DNA of 64,000 nt, from positions 4,092,001 through 4,156,000 of the forward strand of contig NZ_CP092535.1 of the NCBI RefSeq assembly GCF_022437945.1, in the 5' to 3' direction. Source of the stretch: Nocardioides sp. TF02-7. GTDB lineage: Bacteria; Actinomycetota; Actinomycetes; Propionibacteriales; Nocardioidaceae. Of the stretch, positions 7,644 through 16,272 are shown in pieces. Below the pieces are notes generated by a model. That model ran no database searches and had not been told where the DNA came from. It worked only from the letters and a program-made list of their open reading frames with translations. The position numbers were made by a program, and so were the translations under genes. Each line of letters begins with the position of its first letter. Positions within the stretch are counted from its first letter, which is position 1.

Positions 7644-9789
7644 TCACTGGGCCGGTTCGATCACCACCTCGGCGGACCCGGTGAGCTCGGGCACGCCCTC
7701 CTCGCCGGGATCGGTGTACTCCGCGACGAAGACCGCGTGCAGGTCGTCGGTCTCGGGGTCGTGACCGCCGGGGACGGTGGTCGTGATCGAGCCCGTGCAG
7801 CCGGTGGCCGTGGTCTGCGGGTGGCCGTGGGTGTCGTGGCCGAGCACGTAGGTCACCGTCACCCGGTTGCAGTCGACCGGCTGGTCGTCGGTCACCTCGA
7901 CCTCGTAGGTCACGGTGTCGCCGAAGGTGAACGACAGGTCCTCCGTCGGCTGGACCAGCGTCACCTGCGGCCGCTCGTTGCCCACCACGACGTCGACGTC
8001 GGCCGAGGCGTGCCGGCCGCGGCCCCAGCCGCCCTTGTCGGTGACGGTCAGCGTGGCCCGGTAGGCCCCCGGCTCCGTGTAGGTGAAGGTCGGGTTGCGC
8101 CTCGAGGAGTCGAAGACGCCGTCGCCCTCGAAGTCCCAGCGGTACTTCAGCCGGTCACCCTCGGGATCGGCGGTGCCCTCGCTCGAGAAGGTGACGGTCA
8201 GCGGCTCGGTGCCGGCAGTCGGCTCCGCGCTGACCACGGGCACCGGGCTGCGGTTGCCGTGCACGCCGATGTAGTCGAAGCGGCTCAGCTGGGCGTCCGG
8301 GTTCTCGGCGAAGTAGCCGTCGCCGTACTCCAGCACGTAGAGCGCTCCGTCCGGACCGAACTCGAGGTCCATCGGGTTGTCGAAAACCAGCGACTCGAGC
8401 ACGGGGTCGATCCGCTCGACGTCGTCACCGCGCCGGTCCAGGTGCATCGCCCTGACCCAGTCGCGGGTCCACTCCGCCAGCAGCGGGACGCCGTCGTAGT
8501 GCTTCGGCCAGGCCACCCGACGCGGCGTGAACAGGTTGCGGAAGTCGAAGTCGTACGCCGGCCCGGCCATCGGACCGATCCCGCCGGTGCCGAGCTCGGG
8601 GAACTCCTCGGACTCCTCGTAGCTGTACCAGACGTCGGGCTGCACCGTCGGCGGCAGCTCGGTGAGCCCGGTGTTGTGCGCCGAGTCGTTGGTGGGCGCG
8701 GCGCAGTCGAAGGCCCCGGCCGAGGTCTCGGTGGCGAAGTCGTAGTCCTGGTAGGGCAGCTCCGCCGTCGCGCAGTAGGGGCCAGCCGTAATTGCCGGGC
8801 TCGGTCACGACGGTCCACTTCCCGTGACCGGCCGGGCCCCGCTCCGGGTCCGGCGCGTTGGCGTCGGGGGAGTAGTCCGCGACGTACAGGTGGTCGGTCC
8901 GGGGGTCGATCTCGATCCGGAACGGGTTGCGCCAGCCCATCGAGTAGATCTCGGGGCGGGTGCCCGGGGTGCCGGGCCTGAACATGTTGCCCCGGGGGAT
9001 CGCGTAGCCGCCGCCCGGCTTGGGCTTGATCCGCAGGATCTTGCCGCGCGGGTCGTTGGAGTTGCCGGAGGTGCGGCGGGCGTCGAAGGCGGGGTTGCGG
9101 TCCGCCCGGTCGTCGAGCGGGGCGTAGCCGTCGGACTCGAACGGGTTGGTGTCGTCGCCGGTCGCGAGCAGCAGGTTGCCCTTGGAGTCGAAGACGATGT
9201 CGCCGCCGACGTGGCAGCAGATGCCGCGGTCGACGGGGACGTCGAGGATCTGCTGCTCGGTGCTGGTGTCGATCTCACCGCGGTTGTACTGGAACCGGGA
9301 GAGCCGGATCAGGCCCTTGAACGGCTCGAAGTCGGCAGGGGTGCCGGTGAACGGCGCGTCGCCCTCGTTGACGTCCGGCGTGGTCGGGTCGTCGACGGGC
9401 GTGTTCAACGGCGGCGAGTAGTAGAGGTAGACCCAGCGGTTCTTCCTGCCGTCGAAGCGCGGGTCGAGGGCGATGCTCTGCAGGCCCTCCTCGTCGTGCT
9501 GGTAGACGTCGATCTGGCCGACCTGCCGGTTGACGCCGGTCGAGGCGTCGTTGAGCCAGATCGCACCCTCGCGGGTGGTGTGGAGGACGTCGTTGTTGGG
9601 CAGCACGGCGAGGTCCATCGGCTCGCCGGGCCGGTCGTTGAGGGTGACCTTCTGGAAGGCCCGGTCCGGGGGCGGCTCGGAGCCGCCGTGGTCCGGCCTG
9701 GCGACTGCCTGGCCGGGTGGGTTCAGGGGCGACACGAGGAGCCCCGCGACGAGGCTGGCCGCTGCGCTCCCGAGAGCGATTCTGCGCAC
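7644..9789 (-). CDS. Secreted PQQ-type sugar (glucose/sorbosone) dehydrogenase with PKD domain
   Basis: About 714 residues. The GTG at 9789 has an AGAAGGGAACGG Shine-Dalgarno and begins a signal peptide (RRIALGSAAASLVAGLL). Residues about 50-480 are a GSDH-type beta-propeller: DLAVLPNNDVLHTTREGAIW, HDEEGLQSIALDPRF, SKGNLLLATGDDTNP, GNSNDPRGKILRIKP and SMGWRNPFRIEIDP. A PKD domain follows (about 520-600; YRWDFEGDGVFD, YTEPGAYRATLTVTD), then a beta-rich tail. One extra C near 8776 breaks the frame. It is probably an extracellular oxidoreductase on sugars or carbohydrate polymers. The divergent KstR operator at 9935 is about 145 bases from its start, so steroid control is doubtful. Confidence 0.85.
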
Positions 9790-9934
9790 GATCCGTTCCC
9801 TTCTTCTCGCAGTCGGTGGGGGGCGAGAATGGGCGGAACGTATGAATGTGACCGCGGTCACGTCAAGGAACCGGCTGCCTCACACTTCTGCAAATCCGGA
9901 CCGGGTCGCCGACTGCACCTCGGTTGCCCCGTGA

Positions 9935-9953
9935 CTAGAACACGTTCTAGTGT
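9935..9953 (+). promoter_or_regulatory. KstR-type operator overlapping a -10 hexamer
   Basis: CTAGAACACGTTCTAG (9935-9950) has two perfect 7-base arms around AC and is the best KstR-type site in the window. TAGTGT at 9948-9953 overlaps its end and lies 7 bases before the ATG at 9961, so repressor and polymerase would compete and the mRNA would be leaderless. Confidence 0.85.
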
Positions 9954-9960
9954 GACGCCC

Positions 9961-11571
9961 ATGGCCGAGCGCGACGACACCCTCCGGATCGGCGCCCACA
10001 ACGGGCACCTCATGGTCGCCGCGCTCAAGCGGCACTCCGACCGGCCGATCGTGCACCTGGGTGGAGTCACCCTCACCGGCCGGGAGACCGCCGACCGGAT
10101 CTCGCAGTACGCGCAGGCCTACGAGTCCCTGGGGGCCGGGCGCGGCACGGCCGGCGCGCTCCTCGCGCTGAACCGGCCGGAGGTGCTGTTCGTCCTCGGC
10201 GCCGGACAGACACAGGGCTACCGTCGTACGTCGCTGCACCCGCTCGGCTCGGCCGACGACCACGCCTACGTCATCAACGACGCGGGGATCACGACGATCA
10301 CGATTGACCCGTACTTCGCGGGCCGCGCCGTCGAGCTGCTGGAGAGGTGCCCGGGACTCGAGCAGGTGCTGACGATCGGCCCGGTGCCCGACGAGCTCGC
10401 CGACGTCGGCCGCGACCTGACCGAGGTCGCCGCGTCGTTCGCGCCGCGCCCGCTCGAGGCCGCCCTGCTCGAGCCGGACCACATCACCTCCGTCACCTAC
10501 ACCGGCGGCACGACCGGGAAGCCGAAGGGCGTGGTCGGGTTGGTGCGCTCGTTCTCGACGATGGCGCAGGTGCAGCTGGCGGAGTGGGAGTGGCCCGAGC
10601 AGCCGCGGTTCCTGATGTGCACGCCGCTGTCGCACGCGGGCGCGGCGTTCTTCGTGCCGGTCGTCATCAAGGGCGGCACGCTCTTCGTGTCGGCGCGGTT
10701 CGACCCGGCGGAGGTGCTGCGGACGATCGAGGAGGAGCGCATCAACTCGCTGATGGTCGTGCCGACGATGCTCTACGCCCTGCTCGACCACCCCGACTCG
10801 CGCACCCGCGACCTGTCGTCGCTCGAGACGGTCTACTACGGCGCCTCGGCGATCAACCCGGTCCGGCTGAAGGAGGCGATCGAGCGGTTCGGCCCGATCT
10901 TCGCCCAGTACTACGGCCAGTCCGAGGCGCCGATGGTGATCAGCTACTTCCCGAAGGGCGACCACGTAGACGCCGACGGCAGGCCGGTCGAGCGGCGGCT
11001 GACGTCGTGCGGCCGCCCGTCGGCGTACGTGCGCACCGCGCTGCTCGGCGAGGACGGGCGGCCGGTGCCCCCGGGCGAGCCGGGCGAGATCTGCGTCGCC
11101 GGGCCGCTGCTCGCCGGCGGCTACTGGCAGCTCCCCGACGCGACCGCCGAGACGTTCCGAGGCGGGTGGCTGCACACCGGCGACGTCGCGCGGGAGGACG
11201 AGGACGGGTTCTGGTACATCGTCGACCGCACCAAGGACATGATCGTGACCGGCGGCTTCAACGTCTTCCCCCGCGAGGTCGAGGACGTGGTCGCCGAGCA
11301 CCCGGCGGTGGCGCAGGTCGGCGTGATCGGCACGCCCCACGAGAAGTTCGGGGAGGCGGTCACCGCGGTCGTCGTCCTGCGCGACGGCGGCGAGCTCACC
11401 GACGACCTCGTCGCCGACATCCAGCGGCTCGTCAAGGACCGCAAGGGCTCCGTGCACGTCCCCAAGCAGGTCGTCGCCACCGACGCCCTCCCGCTCACCG
11501 CCCTCGGCAAGCCCGACAAGAAGGCTCTCCGCGCGCAGTACTGGGACGGGCTCGACCGCACCGTGGGTTGA
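9961..11571 (+). CDS. Acyl-CoA ligase (FadD family)
   Basis: 536 residues, unbroken. The AMP-binding signature is YTGGTTGKPKG, followed by YYGASAINP, QYYGQSEAP, GWLHTGDVAREDEDGFWYIVDRTKDMI and the C-terminal lysine region LTALGKPDKKALR. It activates a carboxylic acid as an acyl-adenylate and then the CoA thioester. It starts leaderless directly behind a near-perfect KstR operator, so it is probably a steroid-pathway ligase; which intermediate it uses (side chain or ring-derived acid such as the FadD3 substrate) cannot be told from sequence alone. Its stop codon lies within the first unit of a 22-bp tandem repeat array. Confidence 0.88.
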   Translation: MAERDDTLRIGAHNGHLMVAALKRHSDRPIVHLGGVTLTGRETADRISQYAQAYESLGAGRGTAGALLALNRPEVLFVLGAGQTQGYRRTSLHPLGSADDHAYVINDAGITTITIDPYFAGRAVELLERCPGLEQVLTIGPVPDELADVGRDLTEVAASFAPRPLEAALLEPDHITSVTYTGGTTGKPKGVVGLVRSFSTMAQVQLAEWEWPEQPRFLMCTPLSHAGAAFFVPVVIKGGTLFVSARFDPAEVLRTIEEERINSLMVVPTMLYALLDHPDSRTRDLSSLETVYYGASAINPVRLKEAIERFGPIFAQYYGQSEAPMVISYFPKGDHVDADGRPVERRLTSCGRPSAYVRTALLGEDGRPVPPGEPGEICVAGPLLAGGYWQLPDATAETFRGGWLHTGDVAREDEDGFWYIVDRTKDMIVTGGFNVFPREVEDVVAEHPAVAQVGVIGTPHEKFGEAVTAVVVLRDGGELTDDLVADIQRLVKDRKGSVHVPKQVVATDALPLTALGKPDKKALRAQYWDGLDRTVG

Positions 11572-11761
11572 ATCGGGTGTCGTGGTTGGTCGAATCGGGC
11601 CTCGTGGTCGGTCGAATCGGGTGTCGTGGTTGGTCGAATCGGCCCTCGTGGTTGGTCGAATCGGGTGTCGTGGTTGGTCGAATCGGCCCTCGTGGTTGGT
11701 CGAATCGGGTGTCGTGGTTGGCCGAATCGGCCCTCGTGGTGCGTCGAGTCCGGCCTCGTGG
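11568..11761 (+). repeat. Tandem 22-bp repeat array A (about 9 units)
   Basis: Contiguous 22-bp units of the type TCGAATCGGGTGTCGTGG plus TTGG. Units alternate between GGGTGTCGTGG and GGCCCTCGTGG, so a 44-bp higher-order period is visible. The last units are degenerate (GTCGAGTCCGG). The first unit overlaps the fadD stop codon, and the array ends about 12 bases before the b561 promoter hexamer. The same unit occurs in opposite orientation at 12456-12586. Confidence 0.95.
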
Positions 11762-11772
11762 CGCCCGGCTGG

Positions 11773-11778
11773 TAGAAC
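11773..11778 (+). promoter_or_regulatory. -10 hexamer of a leaderless promoter
   Basis: TAGAAC ends 6 bases before the cytochrome b561 ATG; no Shine-Dalgarno is present. It lies immediately after repeat array A. Confidence 0.5.
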
Positions 11779-11784
11779 CGCGGC

Positions 11785-12447
11785 ATGCGCCTCCGCAACG
11801 GCGAGCACGGCTACGGGGTCGTCACCAAGACCCTGCACTGGCTGACGGTCCTCGTGCTGGCCGGCCAGCTGGTCGTCGGCTACACGATGGCGACCGAGCG
11901 CGACGGGCCCGACGTCGACTGCGACCCTCCCGGCGAGCGAAGCAGCGGCGGTGACACATCCGACGCCGAGGAGGAGCGGCTCGACCGGATGGAGGAGCGG
12001 TGCGAGGCGGACGTCGACCGGGTCGAGGAGGAGTACGACGACCTCGTCGGCGCCGCGTGGGACGGCCTGTGGTCCGGTGGCCTGGCCGACGGCGGACTCG
12101 GGCTCGCAGAGGCGCACGTCCTCCTCGGACTGCTCGTGCTCGCCCTCGGTGTCGCGCGCGTGCTGTGGCGGCGTACCACCCCGCTGCCGCCGTGGGACCC
12201 GCGGTTGACGACCCGCGACCAGCGGATCGTGCACGCGACGGAGGTGGCCCTCCTCGCCCTGCTGTTCGCGATCCCGCTGTCCGGTCTCCTCCTCGTCGTG
12301 GGCGCCGACGACCTGGTCGCCGTCCACGTGGCCACCCACGTCGCGTTCTTCGTCGCGCTGGCGGCGCATCTCAGCATGGTGCTCGGCCGTCGGCTGCTCC
12401 CGCGGATGTTGCCGTGGGGAGGGCCGCCGCGCGTCAGCGGCCGTTGA
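11785..12447 (+). CDS. Cytochrome b561 family membrane protein
   Basis: 220 residues with four predicted membrane helices (about 20-36, 112-130, 152-172, 178-203). Candidate haem-ligand histidines are in TLHWLTV, LAEAHVLLG, RIVHATE and VHVATHVAF/AAH. The family carries electrons between quinone or small donors and partners across the membrane. Between helices 1 and 2 is an unusually acidic insertion of about 60 residues (DTSDAEEERLDRMEERCEAD), absent from short b561 proteins. The last codons (VSGR-stop) lie inside a 23-bp sequence that duplicates the 3' end of the neighbouring enoyl-CoA hydratase gene, so its C-terminus may have been acquired with that duplication. Confidence 0.82.
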   Translation: MRLRNGEHGYGVVTKTLHWLTVLVLAGQLVVGYTMATERDGPDVDCDPPGERSSGGDTSDAEEERLDRMEERCEADVDRVEEEYDDLVGAAWDGLWSGGLADGGLGLAEAHVLLGLLVLALGVARVLWRRTTPLPPWDPRLTTRDQRIVHATEVALLALLFAIPLSGLLLVVGADDLVAVHVATHVAFFVALAAHLSMVLGRRLLPRMLPWGGPPRVSGR

Positions 12448-12455
12448 ACACCGGC
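12433..12455 (-). repeat. Direct repeat copy of the enoyl-CoA hydratase 3' end
   Basis: 23 bases identical to 12588-12610, where they encode the end of the hydratase (PVFNGR-stop on the minus strand). The copy carries the stop codon of cytochrome b561 on the plus strand. The two copies bound repeat array B. Confidence 0.93.
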
Positions 12456-12586
12456 GCCACGAGGCCGGAACGAACGCGCCACGAGGCCCGATTCGACCAA
12501 CCACGACACCCGATTCGACCCACCACGAGACCCGATTCGACCAACCACGAGACCCGATTCGACCCACCACGACACCCGATTCGACG
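12456..12586 (-). repeat. Tandem 22-bp repeat array B (about 6 units, inverted relative to array A)
   Basis: On the minus strand the units read GGTCGAATCGGGTGTCGTGG plus two bases, the same as array A. Variants GTCTCGTGG and GCCTCGTGG occur. The distal unit (12456-12477) is degenerate. Arrays A and B therefore form a large inverted pair around the b561 gene. The array is bounded by the 23-bp direct repeats. Confidence 0.94.
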
Positions 12587-12587
12587 G

Positions 12588-12610
12588 GTCAGCGGCCGTT
12601 GAACACCGGC
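12588..12610 (-). repeat. Direct repeat, original copy at the enoyl-CoA hydratase 3' end
   Basis: Identical over 23 bases to 12433-12455. Here it includes the true stop and last six codons of the hydratase gene. Confidence 0.9.
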
Positions 12611-13396
12611 TTGCGCTTCTCGAGGAACGCCCGCGGGCCCTCCTTGGCGTCGGCGGAGGAGAAGACGGCGGCGCCGACGCGGGCGTCGTCCTTCCAGCAG
12701 TCCTCCTCGTGCCGGCCCTCGGAGTCGCGGACGGTGCGCAGGATGGCCTGCACGGCGAGCGGGCCGTTGGCGGCGACCATGTCGGCGAGCTCGTGCGCCT
12801 TCGCGAGCGCCTGCCCGTCCGGCACCACGTGGCCGACGAGGCCGATCTCCTTGGCCTCGGCGGCGTCGAGCGTGCGGCCGGTGAGCAGCAGCTCGGCGGC
12901 GACGGTGTAGGGGACCTGCCGGGGGGAGCCGGACGGCGGACCCGCCGAGCGGGTAGAGGCCCCACCGGGCCTCGGCGACGCCGAACCTCGCCGAGGCGCC
13001 GGCGACCCGGATGTCGGTGCCCTGCAGGATCTCGGTGCCGCCGGCGATGGCCGGTCCCTCGACCGCGGCGACGAGCGGCTTCGTGAGCCGGAAGCCCTTG
13101 AGCAGCCCCTTGATCACCGACGGGTCGAACGCCCCCGACTCGAGGCTCTCGGCGGGCGGCTTGTCGTCGGCCGCCTGGAGGTCCATCCCGGCGCAGAAGT
13201 AGCCGCCGGCGCCGGTGAGGATGCACACGCGGATCTCGGGGTCCTCGTCGACCCGGTCCCACGCCGCCTCCATGATCCGCAGCATCTCCCCGGAGAGCGC
13301 GTTCCGCTTCTCCGGCCGGTTCATGGTGACGATCAGCTTGTGCCCGTCCTGCTCGACGAGGCAGTGGGGCTCGGTGGCGACGCCGTTGGAGGTCAT
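12589..13396 (-). CDS. echA19: Enoyl-CoA hydratase, EchA19-like
   Basis: A 268-residue crotonase. Visible motifs: VTMNRPEKRNALSGEM, LTGAGGYFCAGMDL (oxyanion-hole loop), AIAGGTEILQGTDIRVAG and ARFGVAEARWGLYPLGGSAVRLPRQV. One extra base in a G run near 12922 breaks the frame; the C-terminal half (LLLTGRTLDAAEAKEIGLV to FLEKRKPVFNGR) continues in the next frame. It would hydrate enoyl-CoA intermediates of steroid side-chain beta-oxidation. It is divergent from a FadD19-like ligase across a KstR-type operator, the same arrangement as Rv3516/Rv3515c. A TACCGT hexamer 7 bases before the ATG suggests a leaderless transcript. Confidence 0.86.
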
Positions 13397-13403
13397 GGCG
13401 CGG

Positions 13404-13409
13404 ACGGTA
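13404..13409 (-). promoter_or_regulatory. -10 hexamer of a leaderless promoter for the enoyl-CoA hydratase
   Basis: On the minus strand TACCGT ends 7 bases before the ATG at 13396. The KstR-type operator lies just upstream, in the -20 to -35 region. Confidence 0.5.
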
Positions 13410-13418
13410 GCGCGAAAC

Positions 13419-13436
13419 GAGAACGTGTTCTAGTCT
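13419..13436. promoter_or_regulatory. KstR-type operator overlapping a rightward -10 hexamer
   Basis: GAGAACGTGTTCTA (13419-13432) matches TnnAACnnGTTnnA except for the first base. TAGTCT at 13431-13436 overlaps it and ends 7 bases before the GTG at 13444. Confidence 0.75.
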
Positions 13437-13443
13437 GCCGGGC

Positions 13444-15123
13444 GTGGCCCTCAACATCGCCGACTTGTTCGAGCACGCCGTCGACGCCGCACCGGAGAAA
13501 CCAGCCGTCAAGGTGGGGGACCGGGTGGTCACCTACGCCGACCTCGAGACCGAGAGCAACCGGCTCGCGCACTTCCTGAGCTCGCGCGGCATCGGCACCG
13601 GCGACCACGTCGGGCTCTACGCCAAGAACAGCGTCGAGCACGTGGTCGCGCTGCTGGCGGTGCTGAAGGTGCGGGCGGTGGCGATCAATGTCAACTACCG
13701 GTACGTCGCCGGCGAGCTCGACTACATCTTCGACAACGCCGACCTCAAGGGCGTCGTGCACGACCGGTCCTACAGCCGCCTCGTCGCCGAGGTGGCGCCG
13801 CGGCACCCTCGGCTGGAGACCTTCGTGGTGCTGCCCGACCCGCTCGAGCCGGAGACCGACGAGGACACCGCAGCCATGGCGACGTACGGCGGGGTGGCGC
13901 TCGCCGACGCCGTCGCCGAGCAGAGCGACGCTCGCGACTTCGGCGAGCGCAGCGCCGACGACATCCACATCATCTACACGGGTGGCACCACCGGGTACCC
14001 GAAGGGCGTGATGTGGCGCCACGAGGACTTCTGGCGGGTGCTCGGCGGCGGGATCGACTTCATGACCGGCCAGCAGCTGGCGGAGCACGACCAGTCCGAG
14101 CAGGCCAAGCAGGACGACCGGCTGGTGACGTTCCCGCTCAGCCCGCTCATGCACGGCGGCGCCCAGGCGAGCCTGCTGATGCACCTGTTCGCCGGCCACC
14201 TGACGATCCTCGAGCCGAAGTTCGACCCGGTGCGCACCTGGGAGATCGTCGACCGTGAGCAGGTCGTGCTGATGTTCATGACCGGCGACGCGATGGCCCG
14301 CCCGCTCATCGAGGCCTACGAGGCGGGCGGGTTCAGCGGCCAGTCGCTGTTCGCGATCGCCTCCAGTGCCGCGATCTTCAGCAAGTCGGTCAAGGAGCGC
14401 TGGATGAAGGCGTTCCCCAACGCGATCTTCACCGACTCGATCGGTTCCTCGGAGACCGGCTTCCAGGGCACCGGCCTGCAGGACGCCAGCGCCCTGTCGA
14501 CCGACGGGCCGGTGGTGTCGATCGGGCCCAGCACGGTGCTCATCGACGACGACAACCGGGTGCTCGACCCCGCCGCCGACGTCGGCAAGGTCGGCCGCAC
14601 CGCCCGGGCGGGCAACGTGCCCGTCGGCTACTACAAGGACCCCGAGAAGTCCGCGCGCACGTTCCTCGAGATCGACGGCGTGCGCTACTCCGTGCCCGGC
14701 GACTACGCCCGCATCGAGGAGGGCAACCGGGTGACGCTGCTCGGCCGGGGGTCCAACTGCGTCAACACCGGCGGCGAGAAGGTCTACCCCGAAGAGGTCG
14801 AGCAGGCGATCAAGGCCCACCCGGCCGTCTACGACGTCCTCGTGGTCGGCCTGCCCGACGAGCGCTACGGCCAGACCGTGGCCGCCGTCGTGCAGCCGCG
14901 CGAGGGGCACGAGGTCGACCTCGAGGAGCTGCGGACCTTCCTCCGTGCCCACCTCTCCGGCTACAAGCTGCCGCGCGTGCTGACGATCGTCGACGAGATC
15001 CCGCGCAACGCCACCGGCAAGGCCCAGTACCCCCGTGCCAAGGAGCTCGCGCTCAGCGCGCAGATCGCGGGCACCGCCCAGACGAGCACCCCGACCCACG
15101 TCCAGGACGGAGCCCCCGCCTGA
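13444..15123 (+). CDS. fadD19: Steroid side-chain acyl-CoA ligase, FadD19-like
   Basis: 559 residues, unbroken, starting VALNIADLFEHAVDAAPEKPA. AMP-binding motifs: IIYTGGTTGYPKGVMW, SPLMHGGAQ, DSIGSSETGFQG, LLGRGSNCVNTGGEKVYPEEVE and the terminal PRNATGKAQYPRAKE. FadD19 enzymes attach CoA to C24/C26 acids of sterol side chains. The GTG is the first codon of a predicted leaderless mRNA; the -10 overlaps the KstR-type operator. The stop shares one base with the ATG of the next gene (TGATG), so the ligase and the nitronate-monooxygenase-like gene are one operon. Confidence 0.9.
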   Translation: MALNIADLFEHAVDAAPEKPAVKVGDRVVTYADLETESNRLAHFLSSRGIGTGDHVGLYAKNSVEHVVALLAVLKVRAVAINVNYRYVAGELDYIFDNADLKGVVHDRSYSRLVAEVAPRHPRLETFVVLPDPLEPETDEDTAAMATYGGVALADAVAEQSDARDFGERSADDIHIIYTGGTTGYPKGVMWRHEDFWRVLGGGIDFMTGQQLAEHDQSEQAKQDDRLVTFPLSPLMHGGAQASLLMHLFAGHLTILEPKFDPVRTWEIVDREQVVLMFMTGDAMARPLIEAYEAGGFSGQSLFAIASSAAIFSKSVKERWMKAFPNAIFTDSIGSSETGFQGTGLQDASALSTDGPVVSIGPSTVLIDDDNRVLDPAADVGKVGRTARAGNVPVGYYKDPEKSARTFLEIDGVRYSVPGDYARIEEGNRVTLLGRGSNCVNTGGEKVYPEEVEQAIKAHPAVYDVLVVGLPDERYGQTVAAVVQPREGHEVDLEELRTFLRAHLSGYKLPRVLTIVDEIPRNATGKAQYPRAKELALSAQIAGTAQTSTPTHVQDGAPA

Positions 15124-16230
15124 TGCGCACCTCCCTCTGCGACGCCTTCGGGATCGACCACCCGGTCTTCGCGTTCACCCCCTCCGAGCACGTGGCGGCC
15201 GCGGTCTCCCGCGCGGGCGGCCTCGGCGTCCTCGGCTGCGTGCGCTTCAACGACGCCGACGAGCTCGACCGCGTGCTGACCTGGATGGACGACAACACCG
15301 ACGGCCGGCCCTACGGCGTCGACGTCGTCATGCCGATGAAGATCCCCACCGAGGGCACCTCGACCGACCTGTCGTCGTACATCCCCGACGAGCACAAGAC
15401 GTTCGTCGACGAGACCCTGCGCAAGCTCGGCGTGCCGCCGCTCCCCCGAGGGCGAGGGCCGGGAGGGCGTCCTCGGCTGGCTGCACTCCGTCGCCCGCTC
15501 CCACGTCGACGTCGCGCTCCAGCACCGGCCGGTGCTCATCGCCAACGCGCTCGGGTCGCCGCCGGTCGACGTCATCGAGCAGTGCCACGAGGCCGGCCTC
15601 AAGGTGGCCGCCCTCGCCGGAGCGCCCAAGCACGCGCTCAGCCACGTGGCCAACGGCGTGGACATCATCGTCGCCCAGGGCTACGAGGCCGGCGGCCACA
15701 CCGGCGAGATCGCGAGCATGGTGCTCACGCCCGACATCGTCGACGCCGTCGGACCGGACGTGCCGGTGCTCGGCGCCGGCGGCATCGGCTCCGGCCGCCA
15801 GGTCGCGGCCTCGCTCGCGCTCGGCGCTCAAGGCGTGTGGACCGGGTCGATCTGGCTCGGCACCGAGGAGTACCGCAACCTGGCCGGCAACCAGGGCTGG
15901 GAGACGGCCTTCCTCCGCGCGACGTCCTCCGACACCGTGCGCACCCGGATCTACACCGGCAAGCCGGCCCGGCTGCTGAAGACCCGGTGGACCCAGGCCT
16001 GGGAGGAGGAGGGTGCGCCGCAGCCGCTGCCGATGCCGCTGCAGAACCTCCTCGTCGCCGACGCCCACAACCGGATCAACGCCAGCGGCGACCCCGACGT
16101 GATCTCGATGCCCGTGGGCCAGATCGTCGGCCGGATGAACGAGGTGCGCCCGGTGGCCGAGGTGATGGCCGACCTGGTCGCGGAGTTCGAGGCGACGGTG
16201 AAGAAGCTCGACGGCATCGCCGGGATCTAG
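15123..16230 (+). CDS. Nitronate monooxygenase / 2-nitropropane dioxygenase-like flavoprotein
   Basis: 368 residues after removing one extra C near 15443. TIM-barrel FMN protein: start FGIDHPVFAFTPSEHVAAAVSRAGGLGVLG split over the first 45 residues, then DIIVAQGYEAGGHTGE (FMN/active-site loop) and PVLGAGGIGSGRQVAASLALGAQGVWTG. Members of this family occur in actinobacterial cholesterol clusters (Rv3553 is the one I recall), where they act as enoyl-CoA reductase-like or unknown flavoenzymes. It is translationally coupled to fadD19. The exact substrate is not known. Confidence 0.83.
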
Positions 16231-16260
16231 GCGAGCCGCTGCTCGCCTGCCCGCGGACGG

Positions 16261-16266
16261 TACGTT
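16261..16266 (+). promoter_or_regulatory. -10 hexamer of a leaderless promoter
   Basis: TACGTT ends 6 bases before the SDR ATG at 16273; no Shine-Dalgarno is present. It implies the SDR has its own promoter despite following the steroid operon. Confidence 0.45.
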
Positions 16267-16272
16267 GTCGCC

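Noticed and set aside
11568..12586. CRISPR array
   Set aside because: The units are contiguous 22-mers with no unique spacers, and no cas genes are present.
11568..12610. Insertion sequence carrying cytochrome b561
   Set aside because: No transposase is present and the inverted arrays are tandem repeats, not single terminal repeats.
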